Notes: generated by a model from the sequence alone, not told the origin. Positions 34,988 to 43,525 are shown, counted from the first letter of the stretch. The stretch is 64,000 bases of DNA from CAZEPJ01 sp964514105 (GCA_964514105.1 CAZEPJ010000002.1:62001-126000); one strand, 5' to 3'. A program made the numbers and translations.

Positions 34988-35863
34988 CTACCTCTGGGTC
35001 ACCCGCGACCCGAAGAGCCCGGACGGTTTGAAGATCAGGATGAGGATCATGATTCCGAAGGAGAAGACGTCCTGTAGGTTGACCTCGGGGGGGAAGATGA
35101 CGATGCTCAGCACCTCCGCCAGCCCCAGGATCAATCCACCGATCATGGCCCCGACCACGTTGCCCAGCCCCCCCAGGAGCATCACCACCAGCCCCTTCAG
35201 GGCAAAGGTCAGGCCGATGAACGGGCTGACTGCATGGAAGGAGATGCCGATCATCACGCCCGCCGCGCCGGCCAGGGCCGATGCGATCCCGAAGGTGAGC
35301 AGGATGATGCGGTCCACGTTCACGCCCAGGAGGCCCGCGGTCAGGTGGTTTTCGGCCACCACCCGCATGGCCATGCCCAGTTTGGTCTTGGCGATGAGAA
35401 GGTAGAGGACGCCCATGAGCAGCAGGGAGATCCCCAGGATCAGGACCTTGGCCAGGCTGATGACCATCCCGCCCACGGTCACGGACAGGGCGGCGATGGG
35501 GTCGGGGAACTTCGTCCCGTAGCCTCCGAACAGCTTCACGGCCAGGTTCTGCAGGATGATCGTCACGCCGATGGTGCTCAGCAGAGGCGCCAGGTGGACG
35601 TCCTTGCGGATGGGGCGGATGGCCAGCAGGTCGATAAGGAGCCCCAGCAGCCCCGTGGCCAGCATGGTGAGAGGCAGGGTGATGTAGAACGGGAGCCCGC
35701 TCCAAAGGATGATGTAGATCCCCATGAAGGCCCCGGCCATGAGCACCTCGCCGTGGGCGAAATGGAGGAGGCCCAGGACCCCGAAGATGAGCGAATACCC
35801 GATGGCGACCAGGGAGTACGTGGCACCCAGCATGAGCCCGTTGATGAGCTGATGGAGGATCAT
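34988..35863 (-). CDS. livH: ABC transporter permease, LivH type (second system)
   Basis: Permease of 291 residues: MILHQLINGLMLGATYSLVA, LLHFAHGEVLMAGA, the coupling loop AKTKLGMAMRVVAEN and LLGGLGNVVGAMIGG. Its ATG overlaps the stop of the 2Fe-2S subunit gene as ATGA, so importer and hydroxylase are one translationally coupled transcript. That physical link is the main reason to think the importer supplies the hydroxylase substrate. Confidence 0.93.
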   Translation of the reverse strand: MILHQLINGLMLGATYSLVAIGYSLIFGVLGLLHFAHGEVLMAGAFMGIYIILWSGLPFYITLPLTMLATGLLGLLIDLLAIRPIRKDVHLAPLLSTIGVTIILQNLAVKLFGGYGTKFPDPIAALSVTVGGMVISLAKVLILGISLLLMGVLYLLIAKTKLGMAMRVVAENHLTAGLLGVNVDRIILLTFGIASALAGAAGVMIGISFHAVSPFIGLTFALKGLVVMLLGGLGNVVGAMIGGLILGLAEVLSIVIFPPEVNLQDVFSFGIMILILIFKPSGLFGSRVTQR

Positions 35864-36339
35864 CGGGCCTTCATCATTTCCGCCGCAGCCATGACCGAAT
35901 CGACGACCTGTTTGTACCCCGTGCAGCGGCACAGCACGCCGCTCACGGCCTCGCGTGCCTCCTCCTCCGTGGGATGGGGATTCTCCTGCAGGAAGTGGTA
36001 GGCGGTCATGAGCATCCCCGGGGTGCAGAAGCCGCACTGCAGGCCGTGGTGCTCCCTGAACGCCTCCTGCACCGGGTGGAGCCTGCCGTCCTTGGCGAGC
36101 CCTTCCACGGTGGTCACACGGGACCCATCTGCCTGGACGGCGAACATGAGGCACGCGCGCACGGGCTGGCCGTTGAAGAGCACCGTGCAGGCGCCGCATA
36201 TCCCATGTTCACATCCCACGTGCGTGCCCAGGAGCTCCAGGTCTTCCCTCAAAAAGTCCACCAGGAGCCGCCGTGGCTCGACTTCCCGCTCGTACAGCCT
36301 GCCATTGACCTCCACCGCGATGCGGCGCCGACTGGACAT
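35860..36339 (-). CDS. Molybdenum hydroxylase small subunit, 2x[2Fe-2S] (CoxS type)
   Basis: A 159-residue electron-transfer subunit of the xanthine-oxidase family. The first cluster uses CEHGICGACTVLFNG and a later Cys in VRACL, in a plant-ferredoxin fold. The second uses CGFCTPGML and CRCTGY. Length is typical. Its stop overlaps the next gene (ATGA) and its start abuts the stop of the FAD subunit, so S, M and the importer are read together. Confidence 0.96.
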   Translation of the reverse strand: MSSRRRIAVEVNGRLYEREVEPRRLLVDFLREDLELLGTHVGCEHGICGACTVLFNGQPVRACLMFAVQADGSRVTTVEGLAKDGRLHPVQEAFREHHGLQCGFCTPGMLMTAYHFLQENPHPTEEEAREAVSGVLCRCTGYKQVVDSVMAAAEMMKAR

Positions 36340-37212
36340 CTACCTTCCCCCCTTGGCCATCTTCAGGGCAGCCTTCAGGCTCCGGTTCACGAAGACCCTC
36401 GCCATGTCCTTGCGGTATTCGGCGGCGGCATGATAGTCGGACTCGGGGTCGGTGGCCGCCGCGGCCTTCAACGCGGCCTCCTCAATGCGCGCCTCACTGA
36501 TCGGCGCATTGGCCAGGCCCTGCTCCGCCTCCCAGGCCCGGAGGGGCGTCGGACCCACCCCGCCCAGGGCTATGACCGCCTCCCTGCACAGATCCCCCTC
36601 CATGGCCAGGAGCGAGGCAACGGCCACGATGGCGAAGTCGCCGTGACGCCTGCTCAGCTCCAGAAAAGACCATCCCGTCGCGGGCGGGATCGTGGGGAAC
36701 CGGACCTCTACCAGGATCTCCGTGGGCTCCAGGGCGCTGGTCAGGTAGGTGACAAAGAACTCCTCTGGGGCCAGGCTCCGCGTCCCGGCGGGTCCCACGG
36801 CCTTCATCGTGGCGCCCAGCGCACAGGCCACGGTGGGGATCTCCGCGGACGGGTCGGCGTGAACCAGGCTGCCGCCGATGGTCCCGCGGGTTCGGATGGC
36901 CAGGTGGCCGATCTGGGAGACCGCCTCGGCGAGCAGGGGGCACTTCTCCCGAATCAGGGGCGAGGTCTCCAGATCCCGCTCCCGGGTCAGGGCGCCGATG
37001 GCCAGCTCGCCCCCCTCCTCCCGGATGTACTGCAGCCCTCCGATCCGGTTCAGATCCACGAGGTATCGCGGACGGGCCACGCGGAAGTTCATCATGGGCC
37101 CCAGGCTCTGCCCGCCCGCCAGGATCTTGGCGTCGTCGCCGTGCTTCTCCAGCAGCGCGATGGCTTCGTCCAGCGAGGCGGGATCAACATACTCGAATGC
37201 GCATGGTTTCAT
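36340..37212 (-). CDS. Molybdenum hydroxylase medium subunit, FAD-binding (CoxM type)
   Basis: The 290-residue FAD subunit. It shows AGGQSLGPMMNFR (FAD pyrophosphate loop), TIGGSLVHADPSAE and GVGPTPLRAWEAE, as in CoxM/CutM proteins. It starts MKPCAFEYVDPASLDEAIALL, a standard N-terminus, with GGAGAGGGAG upstream. It relays electrons from the iron-sulphur subunit to an acceptor. Confidence 0.95.
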   Translation of the reverse strand: MKPCAFEYVDPASLDEAIALLEKHGDDAKILAGGQSLGPMMNFRVARPRYLVDLNRIGGLQYIREEGGELAIGALTRERDLETSPLIREKCPLLAEAVSQIGHLAIRTRGTIGGSLVHADPSAEIPTVACALGATMKAVGPAGTRSLAPEEFFVTYLTSALEPTEILVEVRFPTIPPATGWSFLELSRRHGDFAIVAVASLLAMEGDLCREAVIALGGVGPTPLRAWEAEQGLANAPISEARIEEAALKAAAATDPESDYHAAAEYRKDMARVFVNRSLKAALKMAKGGR

Positions 37213-37329
37213 GGGTTCTCCCTCTCCGCAACCTCCGCTCTGTCAGGTGGACCCTGGACCCGGGGCGATGGACCGTCGATGTCCGAGAAGGGACGTACGG
37301 GACCGCACCGTCGGGCCTCGGTCGGCACC

Positions 37330-37767
37330 TCACCCCTTGGCCAGCTTCTCGAGGTTCTTAAAGAACTGCCCCAGCATCATCTTGGCCACCCCGCCCATCA
37401 TTCGCTGGCCGATCCCGGCGATGAGGCCGCCCACCTGCATGTCCCCCTGGTAGCGCACCAGGGTGGCCTGGCCTTGGGGGGAAAGCTCGATGAGGGCCTC
37501 CCCCCTGACGAAGCCCGGTGCCCCGCTTCCCTCGCCCACGAGTCGGTACCGCCTGGGGGGCTCGGGGTCGGCGATCTCCACCTTCCCGGTGTAGCTCCCT
37601 TTGATGGCCGCGATGCCGATCTTGAGCACGGCATCATACTTGCCCGGCTCCCGCTCCAGCAGCCTCTCGCAACCCGGGAGGGCCTTCTCGAGGTGCTGCG
37701 GGGTCGTCAGCAGCTCCCAGACGCGCCCTTCCGGGGCCTGAAAGAGGTGTGTGCCCTCGATCTTCAT
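37330..37767 (-). CDS. CoxG-like SRPBCC protein
   Basis: A 145-residue protein of the CoxG/SRPBCC family (MKIEGTHLFQAPEGRVWELL, LPGCERLLEREPGKYDA, AIKGSYTGKVEI, GDMQVGGLIAGIGQRMM). CoxG homologues accompany molybdenum hydroxylases; they have been linked to membrane recruitment or quinone delivery, so this may connect the enzyme to the respiratory chain. It lies between the large- and FAD-subunit genes, with a 117-base gap to the latter. Confidence 0.88.
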   Translation of the reverse strand: MKIEGTHLFQAPEGRVWELLTTPQHLEKALPGCERLLEREPGKYDAVLKIGIAAIKGSYTGKVEIADPEPPRRYRLVGEGSGAPGFVRGEALIELSPQGQATLVRYQGDMQVGGLIAGIGQRMMGGVAKMMLGQFFKNLEKLAKG

Positions 37768-37878
37768 CCCCTATCCCCCCGGCCTCTTCCTCGGCCTGCG
37801 CCCCCGTCCCGATCCCACCCTTTGTCGGCCCAAGTGCCTGTATTCGCAGCTGTGGCAGCGCGCTCGTGGCGTCGACTG

Positions 37879-37900
37879 GTTGGCACCGCCCGCTGCCAAC
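37879..37900. repeat. Inverted repeat between large-subunit and CoxG-like genes
   Basis: Seven-base perfect arms (GTTGGCA and TGCCAAC) around an 8-base centre, about 30 bases after the large-subunit stop. The 162-base gap is long for this operon. The repeat may form an RNA hairpin at the messenger 3' end of the large-subunit gene or be an internal operator. No U-tract follows. Confidence 0.35.
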
Positions 37901-37929
37901 TTGCGTCACGATATCTGGAAACCAGGGCA

Positions 37930-40362
37930 CTAGGTCCCACTCTGGCCTTTCTCCCTGGCCTCCCGAATGAGTGCCCAGATCTTGTTGGGCGTCATGGGGA
38001 GCTCGTTGACCACCACGCCCAGCGGTGCCAGGGCGTCCGCGATGGCGTTGCCCACGGCGGGGGGCACGGACATGGAGCAGCTCTCCCCGGCGCCCTTGGA
38101 TCCCAATGCGGTGAAGGGGGAGGGCGTCTCCACGTGCCCGATCCGGATCCGGGGGACCTCCATGGCGGTGGGGACCAGGTAGTCCTGAAAGGAGGCCGTC
38201 AGGCACTGGCCGTTCTCGTCGTACGCGAACTCCTCGTACAGGCTCCCCCCCAGGGCCTGGGCCGCGGAGCCCATCACCTGTCCCTCCAGGAGCATGGGGT
38301 TGAGGATCGTGCCTGCGTCGTGGACGCTTGCCCACTTGAGGATCTTGATCTGTCCGGTCTCAGGGTCGATCTCCACCACGATGGCCTCCGCGATGAATCC
38401 GTACGTATTGGAGGAATCCACGCGGTCCAGCTCGTCCGGCGGCTTGGAGGTCGGCATGGAATACAGGCTCGTGGCGAAGAGACCGACCTCCATGTCCTCG
38501 GGCAGGGCGTGCTGGTTCCAGTGGGCGGTGCCGGCCACGTGCCGGATGTGGATGGATCTCTCGGGAGAGCCCTTCACCGAGATCTTTCCTCCCTTGACCT
38601 CCAGCTCCCCTGCGTCGGCGCCCAACAGATGGGCGGCGATCTTCAGCATCTTGGCCTTGAGCTTGCGACACGCCGTCACCACGGCATTGGTCCCCACGGA
38701 CGCGAAGCGGCTCGAATAGCTCCCCGTGGTGATGGTATAGATCCTCTCGTGGGTGTCCACCACGTCGCTCACGGTCACATCCTCGGGATCCACGTTCAGT
38801 TCATCAGCCACGATCTGCGAGATGACCGTCTCGTGACCCTGCCCCTGGGGATTGGTGCAGGCGATGACGTGGACCTTGCCCAACGGGTCCATCTTCACCG
38901 TAACCGACTCGCCCGAGCCCGACTTGGGGTGTTCCTGCTGTCGTTCGATCAGGGTCTTGGCCAGGGTCACGTAGGCGATGTTGGTGACAGAGGGGTCCAC
39001 CACCGTGGCGAATCCGATCCCCAGCAGCCGCCCCTCCGCCCGGGCCCTCTTCTGCTCCTCCCGGAAGCCCCGGTAATCGATCATATCGAGGGCCATTCGA
39101 AACGCCTTGGGGTAGTCCCCGGCGTCGTACACGCCGCCCGTGGCCGTGGTATACGGGAATTGGTCGGGTTGGATGAAGTTCTTGAAACGGATCTCCGCCG
39201 GGTCCAGGCCCAACCGAGCCGCCACCATATCCACGGTCCGCTCCACGCTGAAGTAGAGCTCCTGGCAGCCGTAGCCCCGGTTCGGGGCGGTGAGGCACTT
39301 GTTGGTGCCGACCACCAGGACCTCCCGATCCAGATTCCGGATCTGGTAGGCGCCCGTGTGGTTGCCCGTGCTTCGATACGCACAGCCGGGCTCCGGGGGG
39401 CGGATGTAGCCCCCGGTGTTGTCGATGGCCTTGTCCTTGAGGCACAGGATGGTGCCGTCCTTCTTGACCGCCGCCTCCATGTAGGTCACCCGGTCGGTCC
39501 CGGTGGCGCTGGCCAGGAGGTGCTCCCTGCGGTCCTCGATCCACTTCACGGTCGTGGCCGTCTTCTTGGCCGCCAGGGCGATCAGGGCGATGTACGGATA
39601 CATCCCGGTCTTGGTGCCGAACCCCCCGCCGATGTCGGTGGGGACGATCCAGCGCATCTTGTTCTCCGAGACCCCCAGGGCCAGGGCGGTCAGGGAGTGG
39701 TTGACGAAGGGACCCTGGTAGTTGTTGTAGATGACGAATTCCCCGGTGAACTCATTGTAAGACGCGACGACCCCGTAGGTCTCGATGGGGGTCGAGCCGT
39801 ACTTGGGGAAGAGGAATTTCCCGCGGACCACCAGGTCGGCCTCGGCGTAGGCCTTCTCCGGGTCCCCGTATCGGAATGTGCGCCGGGTGTAGATGTTGCT
39901 CCCGATGTTCTCGTGGAGGATGGGGGCCCCCGGTTCCATGGCCTCTTCGATGCCCACCACCGGGGGCAGCGGCTCATATTCCACCTGAATGAGGTCCAGG
40001 GCGTCCTCCGCCAGGTACCGATCGTCCGCCACCACCACGGCCACGGGCTCACCCACGAAGCGCACCTTGTCCACGGCGCAGCAGTAATACTTGGGCGGCA
40101 CGGCCACGCCCACGGGGAACGGATTGGACATCCTGGCCACATCCTCTCCGGTCAGGACCCCCCAGACCCCCGGGAGCGCCAAGGCCGCGGAGCAGTCCAC
40201 GCCGCGGATCCACGCGTGGGGGTACGGGCTTCTCAGGACGGCGGCGTGCTTCATGTTGGGAAGCCGGATGTCGTCGATGAACCGGCCCCGTCCGACCAGG
40301 AGTCGCACGTCTTCCTTGCGCTTCATGCTCTTCCCGACCCACTTCGTCCCTTCACCCGCCAT
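37930..40362 (-). CDS. Molybdenum hydroxylase large subunit (CoxL/XdhB-like), substrate unknown
   Basis: The 810-residue molybdopterin-cytosine-dinucleotide-type catalytic subunit. It has an N-terminal hammerhead domain (about 8-150) and GGGFGTKTG (245-253). The active-site loop is APNRGYGCQELYF (359-371), in which Cys366 stands where many relatives have Arg (RGAGRPE type). The catalytic glutamate is Glu760 in GSKGAGES. CO dehydrogenase's AYRCSFR loop is absent, so this is not a CO oxidiser. Such enzymes hydroxylate heteroaromatics, aldehydes or similar electron-poor carbons. ATG 40362 has GGGGAGG upstream. Confidence 0.93.
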   Translation of the reverse strand: MAGEGTKWVGKSMKRKEDVRLLVGRGRFIDDIRLPNMKHAAVLRSPYPHAWIRGVDCSAALALPGVWGVLTGEDVARMSNPFPVGVAVPPKYYCCAVDKVRFVGEPVAVVVADDRYLAEDALDLIQVEYEPLPPVVGIEEAMEPGAPILHENIGSNIYTRRTFRYGDPEKAYAEADLVVRGKFLFPKYGSTPIETYGVVASYNEFTGEFVIYNNYQGPFVNHSLTALALGVSENKMRWIVPTDIGGGFGTKTGMYPYIALIALAAKKTATTVKWIEDRREHLLASATGTDRVTYMEAAVKKDGTILCLKDKAIDNTGGYIRPPEPGCAYRSTGNHTGAYQIRNLDREVLVVGTNKCLTAPNRGYGCQELYFSVERTVDMVAARLGLDPAEIRFKNFIQPDQFPYTTATGGVYDAGDYPKAFRMALDMIDYRGFREEQKRARAEGRLLGIGFATVVDPSVTNIAYVTLAKTLIERQQEHPKSGSGESVTVKMDPLGKVHVIACTNPQGQGHETVISQIVADELNVDPEDVTVSDVVDTHERIYTITTGSYSSRFASVGTNAVVTACRKLKAKMLKIAAHLLGADAGELEVKGGKISVKGSPERSIHIRHVAGTAHWNQHALPEDMEVGLFATSLYSMPTSKPPDELDRVDSSNTYGFIAEAIVVEIDPETGQIKILKWASVHDAGTILNPMLLEGQVMGSAAQALGGSLYEEFAYDENGQCLTASFQDYLVPTAMEVPRIRIGHVETPSPFTALGSKGAGESCSMSVPPAVGNAIADALAPLGVVVNELPMTPNKIWALIREAREKGQSGT

Positions 40363-40429
40363 GGATCCTCCCCTCTGAAACGCCCCTGCACTGTGGGATC
40401 AATGCCCGCGGTCCCGCCCGGACAGAGGG

Positions 40430-41122
40430 CTACGCGGGGAACCAGTCCAGCCTCTTCACCGCGTAGTCGATGCCCAGGGTGCGGTTCAATCTCGGGTCCA
40501 CGAGCGCCGCCGCGAAACGGCGGGAGTAGACCATCCGGTCCGTCAGCACGGGTGTGGTACCCGAGTAGATCAGCAGCCCGTCCAGGCCGCCTGTCACCCG
40601 TCGGTCCACCAGATCGAACAAGGCCGCAGGGGGCAGGAGGGCGGACACCCTGGATTCCTGATACGGGACCTTTGTGCCGTTTATCCACACCCAACTGCGC
40701 ATCTCCAGGTCATCCCAGTGCCCCCTGATATCCTCGTAGCGCCAAAGCTCGGCCGACAGGACGCAGGGGCAGACCTGCTTGGACTTGGGGATGTCCAGGC
40801 GTTCCAGCTCGCGGTCCGTGTGGTCGCTGCCGACCCCGACGAGGATCTCCCCGCCGGCGCGGATCAGCACGAATTCCACCTCTCCGGAGGTCTCCGCTCC
40901 CACGACGCAGATCTCCCCCCCGGTCGTGATGTCCTGCGCCCGCTTGGGGTAAAGGGTGGGCACTGAGGGGGGGGGCGGGACGCCTTCGTTTCGCAGCTCC
41001 TCGATGTGTCTCTTGACGGCCTCCTGATCGCGCCCGGTGTAGCCGCACAGGACGGCCCCTCTCAGGGGCAACTCGACGGGGGTCTTTTCCGAGCGCCCCT
41101 TGACGGTGAATGCGCGAGTCAC
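40430..41122 (-). CDS. DUF2848 family protein (fumarylacetoacetase-like fold suspected)
   Basis: A protein of about 230 residues recognised as the DUF2848 type: RGAVLCGYTGRDQEAVKRHIEEL, TLYPKRAQDITTGGEI, GEVEFVLI, VGVGSDHTDRELE and SGTTPVL. The family has been placed near the fumarylacetoacetate hydrolase superfamily, so C-C or amide-type hydrolysis is possible but unproven. The GTG at 41122 has AGGAGG ten bases upstream. An ATG at 41161 would add 13 residues and overlap the ligase stop by 14 bases. It lies between ligase and hydroxylase genes. Confidence 0.78.
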   Translation of the reverse strand: MTRAFTVKGRSEKTPVELPLRGAVLCGYTGRDQEAVKRHIEELRNEGVPPPPSVPTLYPKRAQDITTGGEICVVGAETSGEVEFVLIRAGGEILVGVGSDHTDRELERLDIPKSKQVCPCVLSAELWRYEDIRGHWDDLEMRSWVWINGTKVPYQESRVSALLPPAALFDLVDRRVTGGLDGLLIYSGTTPVLTDRMVYSRRFAAALVDPRLNRTLGIDYAVKRLDWFPA

Positions 41123-41147
41123 GGCAATCGTTCCTCCTGTCGTTGGC

Positions 41148-42797
41148 TCACGGGTTTCCATCGCGGCTCTTTCCCAGGCGCTCCTTCTCCACGCGCCTGA
41201 GCTCCCTGCGAAGGATCTTCCCCGACGAGGTCTTGGGGAGTTCCTGGACGAACTCGATCTCGCGGGGGTACTTGTAGGGGGCGATGGTGGCCTTGACGTG
41301 CTCCTGGAGCTCCTTGGCCAGTGCGGCCGTCGGCTCGAACCCCTTGTGGAGGACCACCCACGCCTTGACCTTCTCCCCCATCTCGGGATCGGGGGCCCCG
41401 GCCACCCCCGACTCCAGGACCGCAGGGTGCTCCTGCAGCGCGGTCTCCACCTCGGCGGGGGATATCCGGTAGCCGCGGCTGGTCATGATGTCGTCGGACC
41501 GGGAGACGTACCAGAAATAGCCGTCCTCGTCCACGTAGGCCAGGTCCTTGGTGCAATACCAGTTGTTGGGGAAGAAGACCTCCGCCATCTGGCCCGGCAT
41601 CTTGAAGTACTCCTTGAAGAGCCCTGGAAAATCCCGCCGGATGGCGAGATGTCCGACTTCACCCGCGGCCAGGCGCTCCCCTTGCTCGTTGACGATGGCC
41701 ACCTCCACCCCCGGGAGGGGCTTTCCCATGGAGCCGATCTTCACCTTGAGATTCGTCTGGGTGGAGCAAAAGATGTGGGCCTCTGTCTGGCCCATGCTGT
41801 CCAGGATCTTGACACCGAAGCGCCGCTTCCACTCCCGCCACGTCTCGGCCAGGAGGGGTTCACCCGAGCTGATGCAGTACTTGAGAGATGACGTGTCGTA
41901 CCGTTTGTCCGCGCCCTCCACGGCGAGCATCATGCGGTAGATGGTCGGGCTTCCGGAGAAGACGGTGATCTTGTACCGTTGGATGAACTCGAACGCCTTC
42001 TCCGCGTCGAACCGCTCTTCCGAATAGATGGCCGTGGACACCCCCCATCTCATGGGGAAGAGGAAGTTGTCCCCCAGGGCGTACATCCAGGTGGTCGGCG
42101 TCGGCCCCCCGCACACGTCGCCCCTCTCCAGGCCCAGGACGAACTTGCCGATGGGATCGCCGGTGCCGATGATCCAGCGGTGGCAGTGAACCACCCCTTT
42201 GGGAGGCCCTGTGGTCCCCGATGTGTAGAGGAAATAGGCCGGATCATCCTTGTGGGTCCTGACGGGCTCGGGCGTCTCGTCCCGACTCAGGAGCTCCTCG
42301 AAAAGGAGCTGTCCCGCCTGGGCCTCTCCGATGGAGATGACGTGGGTTAGGCTGGGGCACCGGGGGCGTATGTTGTTGACGGCGTCGATGTATCTCGGCG
42401 TGGTGACGACCGCCACCGCCTCGCTGTTCCTGAAGATATGCTCCAGCTCGTACTCCCTGAACATGACATTGGTCGGGATGGGGACCGCGCCGATCTTCTG
42501 TCCACCCAGGAAGGCGATCTGGAACTCCGGCTGGTTGGGCGTTCGAATCACATACCGATCGCCCTTGGAGAGGCCCAGACGACTCAAAGCGGCGGCGAAG
42601 CGATCGGTGAGTGTCTTCAACTCGCCGTACGTGATCTCCCGGTCCTTGTGGAAGATCGCCACGTCCTGGTCCCGGCCATGGGCGGTCCAGTAATCCACCG
42701 TCACCCCGGCCATGTTCAGCTCCTCGGGTATCACCAGCCGAAAGAACCCCTTGCTCTCCATGCAGCCAAAGAAATCATCCAGTTCCAGGGTTTTCAT
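41148..42797 (-). CDS. AMP-forming acyl-CoA ligase (benzoate-CoA-ligase/medium-chain type)
   Basis: A 549-residue adenylate-forming ligase. The P-loop is YTSGTTGPPKG. Other motifs are DSMGQTEAH (A5-like), WYCTKDLAYVDEDGYFWYVSRSDDIM with the hinge Asp, GYRISPAEVE, and the A10 lysine in PKTSSGKILRREL. All residues for thioester formation are present. The ATG (MKTLELDD) has AAGGAG about 10 bases upstream; upstream frame extension lacks support. First enzyme gene of the second cluster, so it probably activates the imported acid before hydroxylation. Confidence 0.9.
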   Translation of the reverse strand: MKTLELDDFFGCMESKGFFRLVIPEELNMAGVTVDYWTAHGRDQDVAIFHKDREITYGELKTLTDRFAAALSRLGLSKGDRYVIRTPNQPEFQIAFLGGQKIGAVPIPTNVMFREYELEHIFRNSEAVAVVTTPRYIDAVNNIRPRCPSLTHVISIGEAQAGQLLFEELLSRDETPEPVRTHKDDPAYFLYTSGTTGPPKGVVHCHRWIIGTGDPIGKFVLGLERGDVCGGPTPTTWMYALGDNFLFPMRWGVSTAIYSEERFDAEKAFEFIQRYKITVFSGSPTIYRMMLAVEGADKRYDTSSLKYCISSGEPLLAETWREWKRRFGVKILDSMGQTEAHIFCSTQTNLKVKIGSMGKPLPGVEVAIVNEQGERLAAGEVGHLAIRRDFPGLFKEYFKMPGQMAEVFFPNNWYCTKDLAYVDEDGYFWYVSRSDDIMTSRGYRISPAEVETALQEHPAVLESGVAGAPDPEMGEKVKAWVVLHKGFEPTAALAKELQEHVKATIAPYKYPREIEFVQELPKTSSGKILRRELRRVEKERLGKSRDGNP

Positions 42798-43163
42798 GGC
42801 TTTCCACGGCTCCTTGAGGCCTCTTGGACTGGTCTCGCCCCTCTCTCTTCCACAGGCAGCGCGGTCCGACGTGGATCCCGTGCCCCTCCCTTCACCCCCC
42901 TGCCGCCGGCGGCAAAGGAAGACCCTTGCGCGTCGCTCTGGGTCGTGATATATCACATGCCGAATGTAATATTCAGTATCTCGCTTGGACCCCGGGCGTG
43001 TCAAGGAAAAAAAGGGGCGGGGATGCGCCGCGGGGGGCCTTGACGGGGCGTGTCCGCCAGTGAACAATGCCTTGACGCCAGGTGGATCCATGCCACCACG
43101 TCGGGCCCGGCGCAGCCGGCCGGCACGCGCCCGGCGACATTACGAAGACGTGAGGTGTTGAGC
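42798..43163. promoter_or_regulatory. Divergent control region between the ligase cluster and the cupin gene
   Basis: A 366-base interval with no convincing gene. An AT-rich core (about 42943-42982) holds a perfect 12-bp palindrome, GTGATATATCAC (42945-42956), an operator candidate for a dimeric regulator. A perfect 14-bp palindrome TGCCGCCGGCGGCA lies at 42901-42914. On the plus strand TTGCGC, 17 bases, then TATATC overlaps the first palindrome and could serve the cupin gene. On the minus strand GG and GC at the sigma-54 spacing occur near 42911-42925 but the boxes match poorly. The adjacent GntR regulator is an obvious candidate binder. Confidence 0.45.
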
Positions 43164-43511
43164 ATGGCCAAACCGCATCTCGAGTTCGTCACGGTGGACA
43201 TGGGGAGCGGCTGGGAGGGCCCCCCCGGCTATCCCCCCGGCATCCAGCAGAAGGTCCTGGCCAGCGACCTGGACGAGGGAAGAAAGACGGGCAGCCGCAC
43301 CCGCCTCCTTCGCTTCGAGCCGGGGGCGTATTCCACCCAGCCCTTCGTGCACGACTACTTCGAAGAGGTGTTCCTCATCAGTGGGGACTTGATCGTGGAC
43401 GGCCAGGCCTGTTCACCGAACACCTACGCATGCCGTCCACCCCAGACCCCCCACGGGCCGTTCAAGAGCAACACAGGGTGCCTCTTGTTCGAGCTCCACT
43501 ATTACGGTTAG
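43164..43511 (+). CDS. Cupin-domain protein
   Basis: A 115-residue single-domain cupin with the beta-barrel motifs HDYFEEVFLISGDLIVDG and PHGPFKSN. Metal ligands are partly recognisable (His and Glu in VHDYFEEV, His in TPHGPF). Such proteins include cofactor-free or metal isomerases, dioxygenases and binding proteins; function cannot be told. The ATG has GAGGTG about 7 bases upstream. Divergent from the ligase cluster and convergent with the amidase. Confidence 0.82.
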   Translation: MAKPHLEFVTVDMGSGWEGPPGYPPGIQQKVLASDLDEGRKTGSRTRLLRFEPGAYSTQPFVHDYFEEVFLISGDLIVDGQACSPNTYACRPPQTPHGPFKSNTGCLLFELHYYG

Positions 43512-43525
43512 GCCCGCTGAGGGGG

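Noticed and set aside
37879..37900. Sigma-54 promoter on the plus strand (TGGCACC ... GCTGC)
   Set aside because: GG to GC spacing is one base too long, and no plus-strand gene follows.
37930..40362. Aerobic CO dehydrogenase large subunit
   Set aside because: The S/M/L set plus a CoxG-like gene is suggestive, but the CO-specific AYRCSFR loop is absent and the context is organic-acid catabolism.
42890..42926. Sigma-54 promoter for the ligase cluster
   Set aside because: GG and GC occur at the right spacing but the flanking bases match poorly (AGGGTCT ... TTTGC), so it is not called as a feature.
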